NCBI GenBank assembly: GCA_020446285.1
Contig: JAGREZ010000124.1
Location: 1 to 24,477 of the forward strand
From: Geminicoccaceae bacterium
Lineage (GTDB): Bacteria; Pseudomonadota; Alphaproteobacteria; Geminicoccales; Geminicoccaceae
Direction of reading: 5' to 3'
Length of the DNA: 24,477 bases
Below are positions 12,858 through 20,417 of the stretch, one piece after another. The notes beneath the pieces were generated by a model, which was not told the origin of the DNA, made no database searches, and worked only from the letters and a program-made list of their open reading frames with translations. Both the position numbers and the translations under genes were made by a program. Within the stretch, counting starts at the first letter, position 1; the number at the start of each line of letters is the position of its first letter.

Positions 12858-15486
12858 CGTTATCCTTCAGTGCTTTCAGTTCATAGAGCAGTTCGAGCGC
12901 CTCGCGCGGTGTGAGATCGTTGGGGTCGATCTCATCGAGGCGTTCGAGAACGGGCGAGGGGGCTGCTGCCTCTTCCTTTCGGCTCGCTTCCAGCGCCGCG
13001 CGAAAGAGCGGCAGGTCGTCGGCGAGGCGTGCCGGGGCGGCACTGGCCTCGCCGGCCTCGAGTTTCTGCAGCACGTCCTGTGCCCGTTCGATCACGATCT
13101 TCGGAAGTCCGGCGAGCCTCGCCACATGGATGCCATACGAGCGGTCGGCGGAGCCGGCGGCGACCTCGTGCAGGAAGATCACCTCGCCCTTCCATTCCTT
13201 GACCCGCACGAAATGCGGCGAGAGGCGTTCGAGGCGCGACGCAAGTGCGGTGAGTTCGTGGTAGTGCGTGGCGAACAGGCCGCGGCAGCGATTGACGTCA
13301 TGCAGATGCTCGACCACGGCCCAGGCCAGCGACAGGCCGTCATAGGTGGCCGTTCCACGCCCGATTTCATCGAGAATCACGAGGCTTCGTTCGCCCGCCT
13401 GATTGAGAATGGTGGCCGTCTCGACCATTTCCACCATGAAGGTCGAGCGCCCCCTTGCGATGTCGTCGGCGGCACCGACCCGACTGAACAGGCGGTCGAC
13501 GAGGCCGATGGAAGCCGATTTCGCCGGCACGAAACTGCCGATCTGGGCGAGGACCGCAATGAGTGCGGTCTGTCTGAGAAACGTGCTCTTGCCGGCCATG
13601 TTGGGGCCGGTGAGCAGCCACAGCATGTCGTCGCCCTCGAGCCGGGTGCCGTTGGGCTGGAAATGCTCTCCGCCCTGGCGCAGTGCCTGTTCGACCACCG
13701 GGTGACGGCCCTCGACGATATCCAGTTCGACGCCATCGCTGAGCTGCGGCATGACATAGTCCTGCTCGCGCGCAAGTTCGGCGAGCGCCGAGGCAACGTC
13801 GATGGCGGCAGCGGCGGCGGCCGTCCGGGCGATTGCGGCGGCGTGGTCGGTGATGGCCTCGCGCAGCTTCGCATAGAGTGCGAGTTCGATGGCGAGCGCC
13901 TTTTCCGCCGCATGGGCGATCCGCTCCTCGAGCGATCCGAGTTCGTCGGTGGAATAGCGTGTGGCGCTCGCCATGCCCTGTCGCTGGTGAAAGGTCTCCG
14001 GAACCTTCGCGCGATGGGTCGAGGTGACCTCGATGAAGAAGCCCAGCATGTTGTTGTGGCGGATCTTGAGCGAGGGGATGCCCGTCTCCTCGCGATAGCG
14101 GGCCTCGAGTTCGGCCACCAGCCGCCGGCTCTGGTCGCGCAGCCGTCTCTGTTCGTCCAGTTCCTCGACGGCTCCGGCGCGCACGAAGCCGCCGTCGCGT
14201 GCCAGAAGCGGCGGCTGGTCGTCGAGGGTGGAAAGCAGCTCCGCGCGCAGCCCGTCCAGCGGTTCGATGTCGCCGGCCATGCGTGCGAGCGCCGGTGCCG
14301 CATCGTCCAGCAGCCGGCGCAGCCGGGCAGCGACCGCAAGGCCGGTGCCGATGGCCATCATGTCACGCGGGCCGCCCCGCTCCAGTGCGAGCCTCGACAG
14401 GGCACGCGCGAGATCAGGCATCTGCCGCAGATCCCGGCGGACATCCTGGCGCAGTTCTTCCGTCTCGACGAATGCCTCGACCCCGGCCAGTCTCCGGCGC
14501 AGCGGATCGAGGCTGCAAAGCGGCGCGGACAGGCGTTCGGCGAGAAGACGCGAACCGGCATTGCTCACCGTCCGGTCGATGGTCGCCAGCAGCGAGCCCG
14601 CGCGCTGGCCGTCGAGGGAGCGGGTGAGTTCCAGATTGCGCCGCGTGGCCGGGTCGATCCGCATCGCCGAGCCGTGTTCCATCGGTCGCGGCGGGTCGAG
14701 CCGGGGCAGCAGGCCCTTCTGTGTGAGTTCGAGATAGTCGAGGAGGGCGCCCGCAGCCGAGATCTCGCTGCGGGTGAAGGATCCGAAACCGTCGAGGGTC
14801 GTCACCGCGAAATGGCCCTGCAGCCGCTTCTCGCCGCGCGCGCCCGAAAAACTCTGCGGATCGGTGCGCGACAGGCGTGATTTCCAGTCGCTCAGGGGCT
14901 CGCGCAGCGCATCGAGCGTTTTCGGCTCGTCGGCGACCAGCACCTCGCCCGGATCGAGCCTCGACAGCAATGCGGGGAGATCCTGAATGGTCGTGGCTTC
15001 CGTACGGAAGGCGCCGGTGGAAACATCGACCCAGGCAATGGCCGGATCGGCGCCGCGCGCCGTCGCCACCGCGACGAGATAGTTGTTGGCGCGGGCGCTG
15101 AGCAGGCTTTCCTCGGTGAGGGTGCCGGGCGTGACGATGCGCACCACGTCGCGGCGAACAAGTGTCTTGCCGCTGCGCTTCTTCGCTTCCTCCGGGCTTT
15201 CCATCTGTTCGCAGATGGCGACCCTGAAGCCCTTGCGGATCAGTTTTTCGAGATAGCTCTCCGAGCTGTGCACGGGCACGCCGCACATCGGAATATCCTC
15301 GTCGCCGTGCCGGCCGCGCTTGGTGAGTGCGATGTCGAGAGCGGGTGCGGCGGCGACCGCGTCATCGAAGAAGAGCTCATAGAAATCGCCCATGCGGAAG
15401 AACAGGAGCGTTTCGGGATGTTCCGCCTTGATCGTCTGGAACTGGGCGATCATCGGCGAGGGGCGGGATCCGGCGGTTTCGCGCAT
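12853..15486 (-). CDS. mutS: DNA mismatch repair protein MutS
   Basis: The 877-residue protein recognises mismatches and starts methyl-independent or MutL-dependent repair. The N-terminal mismatch-binding domain has the Phe-x-Glu motif in FFRMGDFYELFFDDA. Next come the connector, the lever/clamp region (about residues 250-570), and the ATPase domain with Walker A GPNMAGKST, the Walker B region LVILDEIGRGTATYDG and the FATHYHELT switch. The C-terminal end (LTPREALELLYELKAL) is typical of full-length alphaproteobacterial MutS. ATG 15486 was chosen; TTG 15501 is an in-frame alternative with an AAGG about 11 bases upstream. Its 3' end meets the small-protein array at 13 bases, and its last codons fall in the 82-base repeat. 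Confidence 0.97.
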   Translation of the reverse strand: MRETAGSRPSPMIAQFQTIKAEHPETLLFFRMGDFYELFFDDAVAAAPALDIALTKRGRHGDEDIPMCGVPVHSSESYLEKLIRKGFRVAICEQMESPEEAKKRSGKTLVRRDVVRIVTPGTLTEESLLSARANNYLVAVATARGADPAIAWVDVSTGAFRTEATTIQDLPALLSRLDPGEVLVADEPKTLDALREPLSDWKSRLSRTDPQSFSGARGEKRLQGHFAVTTLDGFGSFTRSEISAAGALLDYLELTQKGLLPRLDPPRPMEHGSAMRIDPATRRNLELTRSLDGQRAGSLLATIDRTVSNAGSRLLAERLSAPLCSLDPLRRRLAGVEAFVETEELRQDVRRDLRQMPDLARALSRLALERGGPRDMMAIGTGLAVAARLRRLLDDAAPALARMAGDIEPLDGLRAELLSTLDDQPPLLARDGGFVRAGAVEELDEQRRLRDQSRRLVAELEARYREETGIPSLKIRHNNMLGFFIEVTSTHRAKVPETFHQRQGMASATRYSTDELGSLEERIAHAAEKALAIELALYAKLREAITDHAAAIARTAAAAAAIDVASALAELAREQDYVMPQLSDGVELDIVEGRHPVVEQALRQGGEHFQPNGTRLEGDDMLWLLTGPNMAGKSTFLRQTALIAVLAQIGSFVPAKSASIGLVDRLFSRVGAADDIARGRSTFMVEMVETATILNQAGERSLVILDEIGRGTATYDGLSLAWAVVEHLHDVNRCRGLFATHYHELTALASRLERLSPHFVRVKEWKGEVIFLHEVAAGSADRSYGIHVARLAGLPKIVIERAQDVLQKLEAGEASAAPARLADDLPLFRAALEASRKEEAAAPSPVLERLDEIDPNDLTPREALELLYELKALKDNA

Positions 15487-15501
15487 TGGTTGTATAGTCA
15501 A

Positions 15502-15685
15502 TGAAAAATCAACCTTGAAGCAATTTGGCTCCGGGTTATATTGCGCTCCGGTCTCATCAGCCGACGGCAGGCGAAAACCTCGCCGTTTTCAGGGTCTTCA
15601 GTCGACATGCGGATTCGGGTCCCTGTGACCCGGGAGAATGAACCGGCGGAAATCACGATTCGAAACAGGTTCGACATGCAACTCA
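15502..15685. promoter_or_regulatory. Divergent intergenic region between mutS and an unknown gene
   Basis: This 184-base gap must hold promoters for both directions. On the minus strand a TATAAC sequence (about 15536-15541) could be a mutS -10 box, without a clear -35. GAAAAC (15573-15578) and GTTTTC (15585-15590) form a six-base hairpin with a six-base loop; its purpose is unclear. An earlier in-frame ATG at 15638 for the plus-strand gene has no properly spaced ribosome site. Confidence 0.3.
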
Positions 15686-16222
15686 ATGACAGAGACCCCC
15701 TTGCCCATGGATCATGAACTCTTCTTGAAGGATCAGCTGCCGCATGGCTGGCAGCAGGCACGCGACATCGTCGGCGAACTCGCCGGGCGTATGGAATATC
15801 TCACCTGGGCGGACCGCGCGGCGATCCTTGACGGATTTTTCTGGCAACGCGCGCGATCCATGCTCTCCAACGAGGAGATCACGGCGGTCATCAATCGCCT
15901 GCGGCATTCTCAGGGAGGCTCCTGGTCGATACTCGAATATGCGACGGTGTGCAGCTCCATTCTGACGGGGGTGCTTCTCCAGCTCAAGGAGCCGCGCGAC
16001 ATCGCCTCGCCCTTTCATGCCATGGCTCTCCTGCTTTCCCGCAAGACGGAGCATCAGCAGCTCGCGGCGAGCTGGGTGCGGGCGATGGGCCATGATGCGC
16101 TGGAAGGGACGATGAACAGCATGCCCGGCTTCGCCTTCATGTTCCTGGCCACCTATCCGAACGATTCCGCCGAGAGCTTCATGGCCCGGGATGCGTTCTG
16201 GGCGGCAATGCTCGGACGCTGA
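15686..16222 (+). CDS. Hypothetical soluble protein upstream of GMC oxidoreductase
   Basis: The product has 178 residues (171 if ATG 15707 is used) and is largely helical. It has the segments ELFLKDQLPHGWQQARDIV, EYLTWADRAAILDGFFW and MLSNEEITAVINRL. No signal peptide is present, and the only moderately hydrophobic stretches (YATVCSSILTGVLLQ and PGFAFMFLATYP) look like buried helices rather than membrane spans. I do not recognise the family. It is not an obvious gluconate-dehydrogenase small subunit, which would be expected to have a Tat signal. It precedes the flavin oxidoreductase by 60 bases on the same strand, so a functional link is possible. Codon use matches its neighbours. Confidence 0.7.
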   Translation: MTETPLPMDHELFLKDQLPHGWQQARDIVGELAGRMEYLTWADRAAILDGFFWQRARSMLSNEEITAVINRLRHSQGGSWSILEYATVCSSILTGVLLQLKEPRDIASPFHAMALLLSRKTEHQQLAASWVRAMGHDALEGTMNSMPGFAFMFLATYPNDSAESFMARDAFWAAMLGR

Positions 16223-16282
16223 TGGCGGCATCGGCAGGATTTCGGACATTCACTTCATCACGGTCTCGCAGGTCGCAGCATC

Positions 16283-17905
16283 ATGATCCAGGTTGCCCAG
16301 TCCCTTCCACAGGGTTCAAGGAAGAGTGTCGATATCTGCATCGTCGGCGGCGGTGCCGCCGGCATATCGATGGCGTTGCGCCTGTCGGGCCGCAATCATT
16401 CCGTACTGCTGGTCGAGGCCGGCGGCGACGGCTTCGATGACCGGTCACAACAGCTGTATCGGGCGGACAGTGCCGGTCTCCCCCTCGACGCCGAAACGGC
16501 GCGGCTTCGCGAGTTCGGCGGTTCGACGAACCACTGGGGCGGGCGCTCGCGGCCGCTCAGCAGAGCGGAGTTCGCGAGGCGGGACTGGGTGCCGTCGAGC
16601 GGGTGGCCGATTTCCCATGACGCCTTCATGGCCTTTATACCCGATGCGCTGAAGATCTGCGAAATCGGTCTCGACGGGACGCAGCGGTGGAATGACGGGG
16701 TGCCGGAAGGCGGGCTGTGGCCGCAGGATGGCCCATTCGCGCCGGCGCTCTGGCGGTTCAGCCCGCCGACGATGTTCGGCGACCGCTATCGCGACGAACT
16801 TGCGGCCGCCGGAAATGTCGAGGTGTTGCTGGAGGCGGCACTCGTGGACATGGAGCTCGATGGCGGGCGCATCTCCAGGCTCGACCTGAAGACGCTCGAC
16901 GGCCGGAGCTTCGAGGTGGAAGCACGTCTTGTCGTGCTCGCCTGCGGCGGGATCGAGAATGCCCGGCTGCTGCTCGCCGCCAACCGTCAGGAACGGGACG
17001 GCATCGGCAATCGCTACGGTCTGGTAGGCCGCTATTTCAGTGGTCATCCGGTCTACGAACCCATGCAGGTGCGACTGGGCGATTCGAAGCGTCTTCCGGC
17101 ATTCCTGAACAACTGGACGAATGCGAAGGGCGAGGAGTTCGAGGGGATGCTGTCGCTTCGGCCCGACAGACAGAAGGCCTTCGGCACGACCGCCATCGAC
17201 GGTGCGTTCTATCCGGGCGGGCAGTTCGGCCCGCCGGGCATACGCGCGCTCCGGCGGATCTACCGGGCGGCGAAGCGCGGAAAGATGCCGCAGGATCTCG
17301 GCGGAGATATCGCCGCGATCGCCGGCGATCTCGGCGGGATCGCCGACGAGCTTCTGGAACGCGCGGGCTGGCGGCCGCAGGATGGTGCGGCCTATTCACT
17401 CAGCGTGATCGTCGAACAGGTGCCGGACCCCGACAGCCGGGTCACGCTGCTTGGCGAACGGGATGCCCTGGGCCTGCCGGTCGCCCGGATCGACTGGCGG
17501 TTGTCGGAGCTCGAACGGCACACGGTCCGGACCTTCGCCCGCAGGCTCGCACTCGAAATCGGCCGTCTCGGGCTCGGTCGCGCACAACTCGAGGACTGGG
17601 TCGCCGATGACAGCGAGCCCTTTCCACCGCATGGCAACAGTTCGCACCATATCGGAACGACCCGCATGGATCCGGATCCGGGGTTCGGTGTCGTCGATAC
17701 CGATTGCCGCGTGCACGATGTCGACAATCTCTATATCGCCGGAAGCTCCGTCTTTCCCATAGGCGGAGCCGCGCACCCGACCCTCAATCTGGTTGCGCTC
17801 GCGCTCAGACTGGCCGATCACATGGCCGGACGGCTCGATGCCATGCTGGCGGGCGGACAGAGACGGAGTGACGATGCGCGACCCTATCCAACCAGCGTTC
17901 CGTGA
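16283..17905 (+). CDS. GMC-family FAD-dependent oxidoreductase
   Basis: The 540-residue flavoprotein oxidises an alcohol or sugar-like substrate. The FAD-binding Rossmann motif IVGGGAAG is at residues 20-27. The second GMC region reads EFGGSTNHWGGRSRPL. A strand-loop VVLACGGIENARLLL follows, which is typical of the sugar/sorbitol dehydrogenase branch. The C-terminal GMC domain has H455-H456 in SSHHIGTTRM and H498-P499 in GGAAHPTLNL; one His from each is expected to form the active pair. There is no Tat or Sec signal, so it is probably cytoplasmic, unlike periplasmic gluconate dehydrogenases. No good ribosome site precedes the ATG. The stop lies 32 bases inside the following thioesterase gene. 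Substrate is unknown. Confidence 0.9.
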   Translation: MIQVAQSLPQGSRKSVDICIVGGGAAGISMALRLSGRNHSVLLVEAGGDGFDDRSQQLYRADSAGLPLDAETARLREFGGSTNHWGGRSRPLSRAEFARRDWVPSSGWPISHDAFMAFIPDALKICEIGLDGTQRWNDGVPEGGLWPQDGPFAPALWRFSPPTMFGDRYRDELAAAGNVEVLLEAALVDMELDGGRISRLDLKTLDGRSFEVEARLVVLACGGIENARLLLAANRQERDGIGNRYGLVGRYFSGHPVYEPMQVRLGDSKRLPAFLNNWTNAKGEEFEGMLSLRPDRQKAFGTTAIDGAFYPGGQFGPPGIRALRRIYRAAKRGKMPQDLGGDIAAIAGDLGGIADELLERAGWRPQDGAAYSLSVIVEQVPDPDSRVTLLGERDALGLPVARIDWRLSELERHTVRTFARRLALEIGRLGLGRAQLEDWVADDSEPFPPHGNSSHHIGTTRMDPDPGFGVVDTDCRVHDVDNLYIAGSSVFPIGGAAHPTLNLVALALRLADHMAGRLDAMLAGGQRRSDDARPYPTSVP

Positions 17906-18368
17906 ACGCGTCCAGGCGGACTGGATCGACTATAACGGCCATCTGAACGAGGCTTTCTATCTCCTGATATTCAGCCATGCGACCGATGAGCTGATCGACC
18001 GGATCGGCATGGATGCCGGTTATCGCGAAAGGGAGAAGCGCTCGATCTACACGCTCGAGACGCACATTCTCTACGCGCTGGAGGTCAAGCAGGGAGTCGA
18101 GGTCGAGGTGCGGACGCGGCTCCTGGATCTCGACGGCAAGCGGATCCACCTCTTTCACGAGATGGTCCGCCCCGATGGCGGGATCGCCTGTGTGAGCGAG
18201 ATGGTGATGGCCTGTGTCGACATGACCGGCCCGCGCGTCTGCGCCTTCGCCGCCGGCCCCATGGAGCGGCTCGAGGCGCTTTTCGAACGCGACCGGGTGC
18301 TGCCATGGCCGGAAAAGGCCGGACGTGCGGTCGGGCTCAGGAAGGGGCGGCGGCAAGACATTTCCTGA
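17874..18368 (+). CDS. Hotdog-fold acyl-CoA thioesterase, possibly betainyl-CoA type
   Basis: The 164-residue protein has the single-hotdog fold of the 4-hydroxybenzoyl-CoA thioesterase group. It has the active-site helix segment DWIDYNGHLNEAFYLLIFSHATDEL, then YTLETHILYALEVKQGVEVEV and GKRIHLFHEM. The DYNGH-N motif with the ATD ending resembles thioesterase domains linked to carnitine/betaine breakdown, including those fused to carnitine dehydrogenase. That substrate is only a suggestion, since no carnitine gene is nearby. The ATG at 17874 has GGAG at a 6-base spacing and lies inside the end of the oxidoreductase gene, so the two are probably co-translated. The 3' end overlaps rnhB by 32 bases in the opposite direction. 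Confidence 0.87.
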   Translation: MRDPIQPAFRERVQADWIDYNGHLNEAFYLLIFSHATDELIDRIGMDAGYREREKRSIYTLETHILYALEVKQGVEVEVRTRLLDLDGKRIHLFHEMVRPDGGIACVSEMVMACVDMTGPRVCAFAAGPMERLEALFERDRVLPWPEKAGRAVGLRKGRRQDIS

Positions 18369-18903
18369 CGGGTGCGAAATCCCGCCGGTGATGGGGTGTC
18401 GGGCCGTGCGTGCGCAATGCCTCAAGATGTGCGGCCGTGCCATACCCGGCATTGCGCTCGAAGAGATAGGGGGGATGGCGCGTCGCCAGCCTCGCCATGA
18501 GCCGGTCGCGCAGCACCTTGGCGACGATCGAGGCGGCGCCGATTTCGGCCACGCTCGCATCGCCGCCGATCACGCATTCGCAGGTGAAGGGCAGTTCCGG
18601 CGCCCGGTTGCCGTCGACGAGCACGAGATCCGGCGTGATGCCGAGGCGCAGGACCGCGCGCCGCATCGCCAGGAGGCTCGCATGCAGGATGTTGATCTCC
18701 TCGATCACCCGGATCGAGGCGGCGGCGATACCCACATGGGCGCTGCGGCGGATCTCGGCATCGAGGCGCCGGCGCCGGGCCGGGCCGATTTTCTTCGAAT
18801 CGCCGAGACCTTCGACCGGTGCTAGCAGCACGACGGCGGCGGCGACGACCGGCCCGGCGAGCGGACCGCGACCGACCTCGTCAACACCGGCGATGATGGC
18901 CAT
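18337..18903 (-). CDS. rnhB: Ribonuclease HII
   Basis: The 188-residue enzyme cuts RNA in RNA-DNA hybrids, including single ribonucleotides in DNA. The N-terminal catalytic motif GVDEVGRGPLAGPV supplies D8 and E9. LVLVDGNRAP supplies the next Asp, and GGDASVAEIGAASIVAKVLRDR gives the conserved helix. Length is typical for the family. Its ATG shares one base with the asparaginase stop (TGATG), so it is probably translationally coupled to that gene. Its 3' end overlaps the thioesterase gene by 32 bases on the opposite strand. In many alphaproteobacteria rnhB instead neighbours a DNA methyltransferase gene; none is seen here. Confidence 0.96.
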   Translation of the reverse strand: MAIIAGVDEVGRGPLAGPVVAAAVVLLAPVEGLGDSKKIGPARRRRLDAEIRRSAHVGIAAASIRVIEEINILHASLLAMRRAVLRLGITPDLVLVDGNRAPELPFTCECVIGGDASVAEIGAASIVAKVLRDRLMARLATRHPPYLFERNAGYGTAAHLEALRTHGPTPHHRRDFAPVRKCLAAAPS

Positions 18904-19901
18904 CAGTGAAGCCCGAGCCAGCCGTCACGCACGCGGATTTCACCGACCTCGTGGCCAATGGTGTTGCGCAGGACCGGATGGATGAAGGGGCTGAGGGCGT
19001 CGCGGGCCGTATCATCGACGAGATCTAATCGTGCGAGAATGTCGAGAAGGGCCGTCTCCGCCGCGCGTTTCGCTCCGTCCTCGGCCTTGAGCACGATCCC
19101 GATGCCACGTTCGGGAACGGCAGCGAGATAGACACCCTCGGCTCCCGTCTTGGCAATCACATGCGGGGCCGCGCGCATCACCGCAGTACAGCATCGATCC
19201 GTGCCGGCGACCAGTTCGGGGTGACGGATCATGGCATCGCGCAGGCTCCGCGCCGCATCTCCGTCTTCCACTGCGAAACGTGCGGCGGCAAGCGCGACGG
19301 AGCGAAGGGGGATGCGCCATGTGGGCACGCCGCAACCGTCGGTTCCCGGTCCGTCCAGCACGGCATCGCCGGTAAACCGGTTCAGGGTCGAAAGCACCCG
19401 CTGCTGTACCGGATGATCGACATCGAGATAGCTGTCGAGCGGCTCGCCCATGTGCCGGGCGACGGTCAGCATGCCCGCATGCTTGCCCGAGCAATTGTTG
19501 TGCGCCCGGTCGGGCTCGATGCCGGCGCGAACCAGCCGCCATGCGGCACTGCCGTTCAGCGGACGATGGGCGCCGCAGCCAAGGCGGGAGGCATCGAGCC
19601 CGAGCCGGGCGAGCCAGGCCCGTACGCGATCCACATGCATCTCCTCGCCGCCATGCGAGGCGCAGGCGAGTGCGAGTTCCTCACTCGTCAGGGAAAAGGC
19701 ATCGGCGGCACCCGTCTCGATCAGCTGCATGGCCTGAAACATCTTGATGGCCGAACGTGGAAAGATCGCGAGCTCGACATTTCCGGCCTGCGCGACAATC
19801 CGCCCCGAGACGTCGACGATGGCCGCCATTACGCGATGTGTGCTCTCGACGGTCCCGCCTCGCGTGACCTCGATGGCGACGGGCGTCGCGGCATGCGGCA
19901 T
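18903..19901 (-). CDS. L-asparaginase II, Rhizobium etli (ReAV) type
   Basis: The 332-residue enzyme hydrolyses L-asparagine to aspartate and ammonia. It belongs to the asparaginase II family, unrelated to the E. coli enzymes. The Ser-x-x-Lys pair is S50-K53 in FPRSAIKMFQA. A second Ser lies in CASHGGE. The metal-binding Cys and Lys are in NNCSGKHAGM, with a partner Cys in DGCGVPTW, and a further Lys is in VIAKTGAEG. These correspond to the active-site and zinc residues described for the R. etli protein. ATG 19901 is chosen because AGGA lies 7 bases upstream; TTG 19916 would put that ribosome site inside the gene. The stop overlaps the rnhB start by one base. No signal peptide is seen. Confidence 0.92.
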   Translation of the reverse strand: MPHAATPVAIEVTRGGTVESTHRVMAAIVDVSGRIVAQAGNVELAIFPRSAIKMFQAMQLIETGAADAFSLTSEELALACASHGGEEMHVDRVRAWLARLGLDASRLGCGAHRPLNGSAAWRLVRAGIEPDRAHNNCSGKHAGMLTVARHMGEPLDSYLDVDHPVQQRVLSTLNRFTGDAVLDGPGTDGCGVPTWRIPLRSVALAAARFAVEDGDAARSLRDAMIRHPELVAGTDRCCTAVMRAAPHVIAKTGAEGVYLAAVPERGIGIVLKAEDGAKRAAETALLDILARLDLVDDTARDALSPFIHPVLRNTIGHEVGEIRVRDGWLGLH

Positions 19902-19965
19902 GTCTGTTTCCTGCAATGGTTCGAACCTGTGCAGAACCTAGCAGCGTGTTGACGAAATGCCGACA

Positions 19966-19980
19966 GCCTCGATGCGAGGC
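19966..19980. other. Small perfect hairpin between divergent genes
   Basis: GCCTCG-ATG-CGAGGC is a six-base stem with a three-base loop, in the roughly 140-base gap between the asparaginase start and the DUF423 gene. It could act in either leader. No role can be assigned from sequence. Confidence 0.3.
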
Positions 19981-20039
19981 AAGGGGGACGGCGGGCCGGA
20001 TTTGATGGAAGCACCCGGCGATGATGAGGTGAACGGCCG

Positions 20040-20417
20040 ATGGCGATGACCCTGCAGGATCCACCGACCCGCGTGATCGCGGCGCTGGCAGCGCTGATCG
20101 GTGCGCTGGCCGTTATCGCCGGTGCGGCGTCGTCGCATATGGCGTCGGGCGACGATGCTCTCCGGCTCGATATCGCCGTCCGCTACGCCATGTGGCATGT
20201 GCTCGCCATTCTCGCGATCCTCGCACTTCGACCCGGACGCTGGCTCGCGCCGCTCGTCTGGCTCCTTGGCATCGCGGGTTTTTCCGGCGGTCTCGCGGCG
20301 GGCGTATTCGCTGCTCCGTCCATCCTTCAAAAGGTCACGCCGTTCGGTGGTGGTCTCCTGATCCTCGGCTGGCTCATCGCCGCGATTTCCTGCCTGCGGC
20401 CGAATCCTCCGGCCTGA
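20040..20417 (+). CDS. DUF423 family small membrane protein
   Basis: The 125-residue protein has four predicted membrane helices: VIAALAALIGALAVIAGAA, a second around WHVLAILAILAL, a third around PLVWLLGIAGFSGGLAAGVF and a fourth around GGGLLILGWLIAAI. The ASSHM motif after helix 1, the R-YAMWHVLAI block, and TPFGGGLLILGW are DUF423 (YgdD-like) features. The role of the family is not established. The ATG at 20040 follows GAGGTGA at about 8 bases. Its last 44 bases overlap the 3' end of the lipoprotein gene on the opposite strand, an unusually long convergent overlap; both C termini look normal. Confidence 0.9.
   Translation: MAMTLQDPPTRVIAALAALIGALAVIAGAASSHMASGDDALRLDIAVRYAMWHVLAILAILALRPGRWLAPLVWLLGIAGFSGGLAAGVFAAPSILQKVTPFGGGLLILGWLIAAISCLRPNPPA

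Noticed and set aside
12796..14880. 694-codon plus-strand open frame
   Set aside because: It is antisense to mutS, which has every family motif. Long antisense frames are expected in GC-rich coding DNA.
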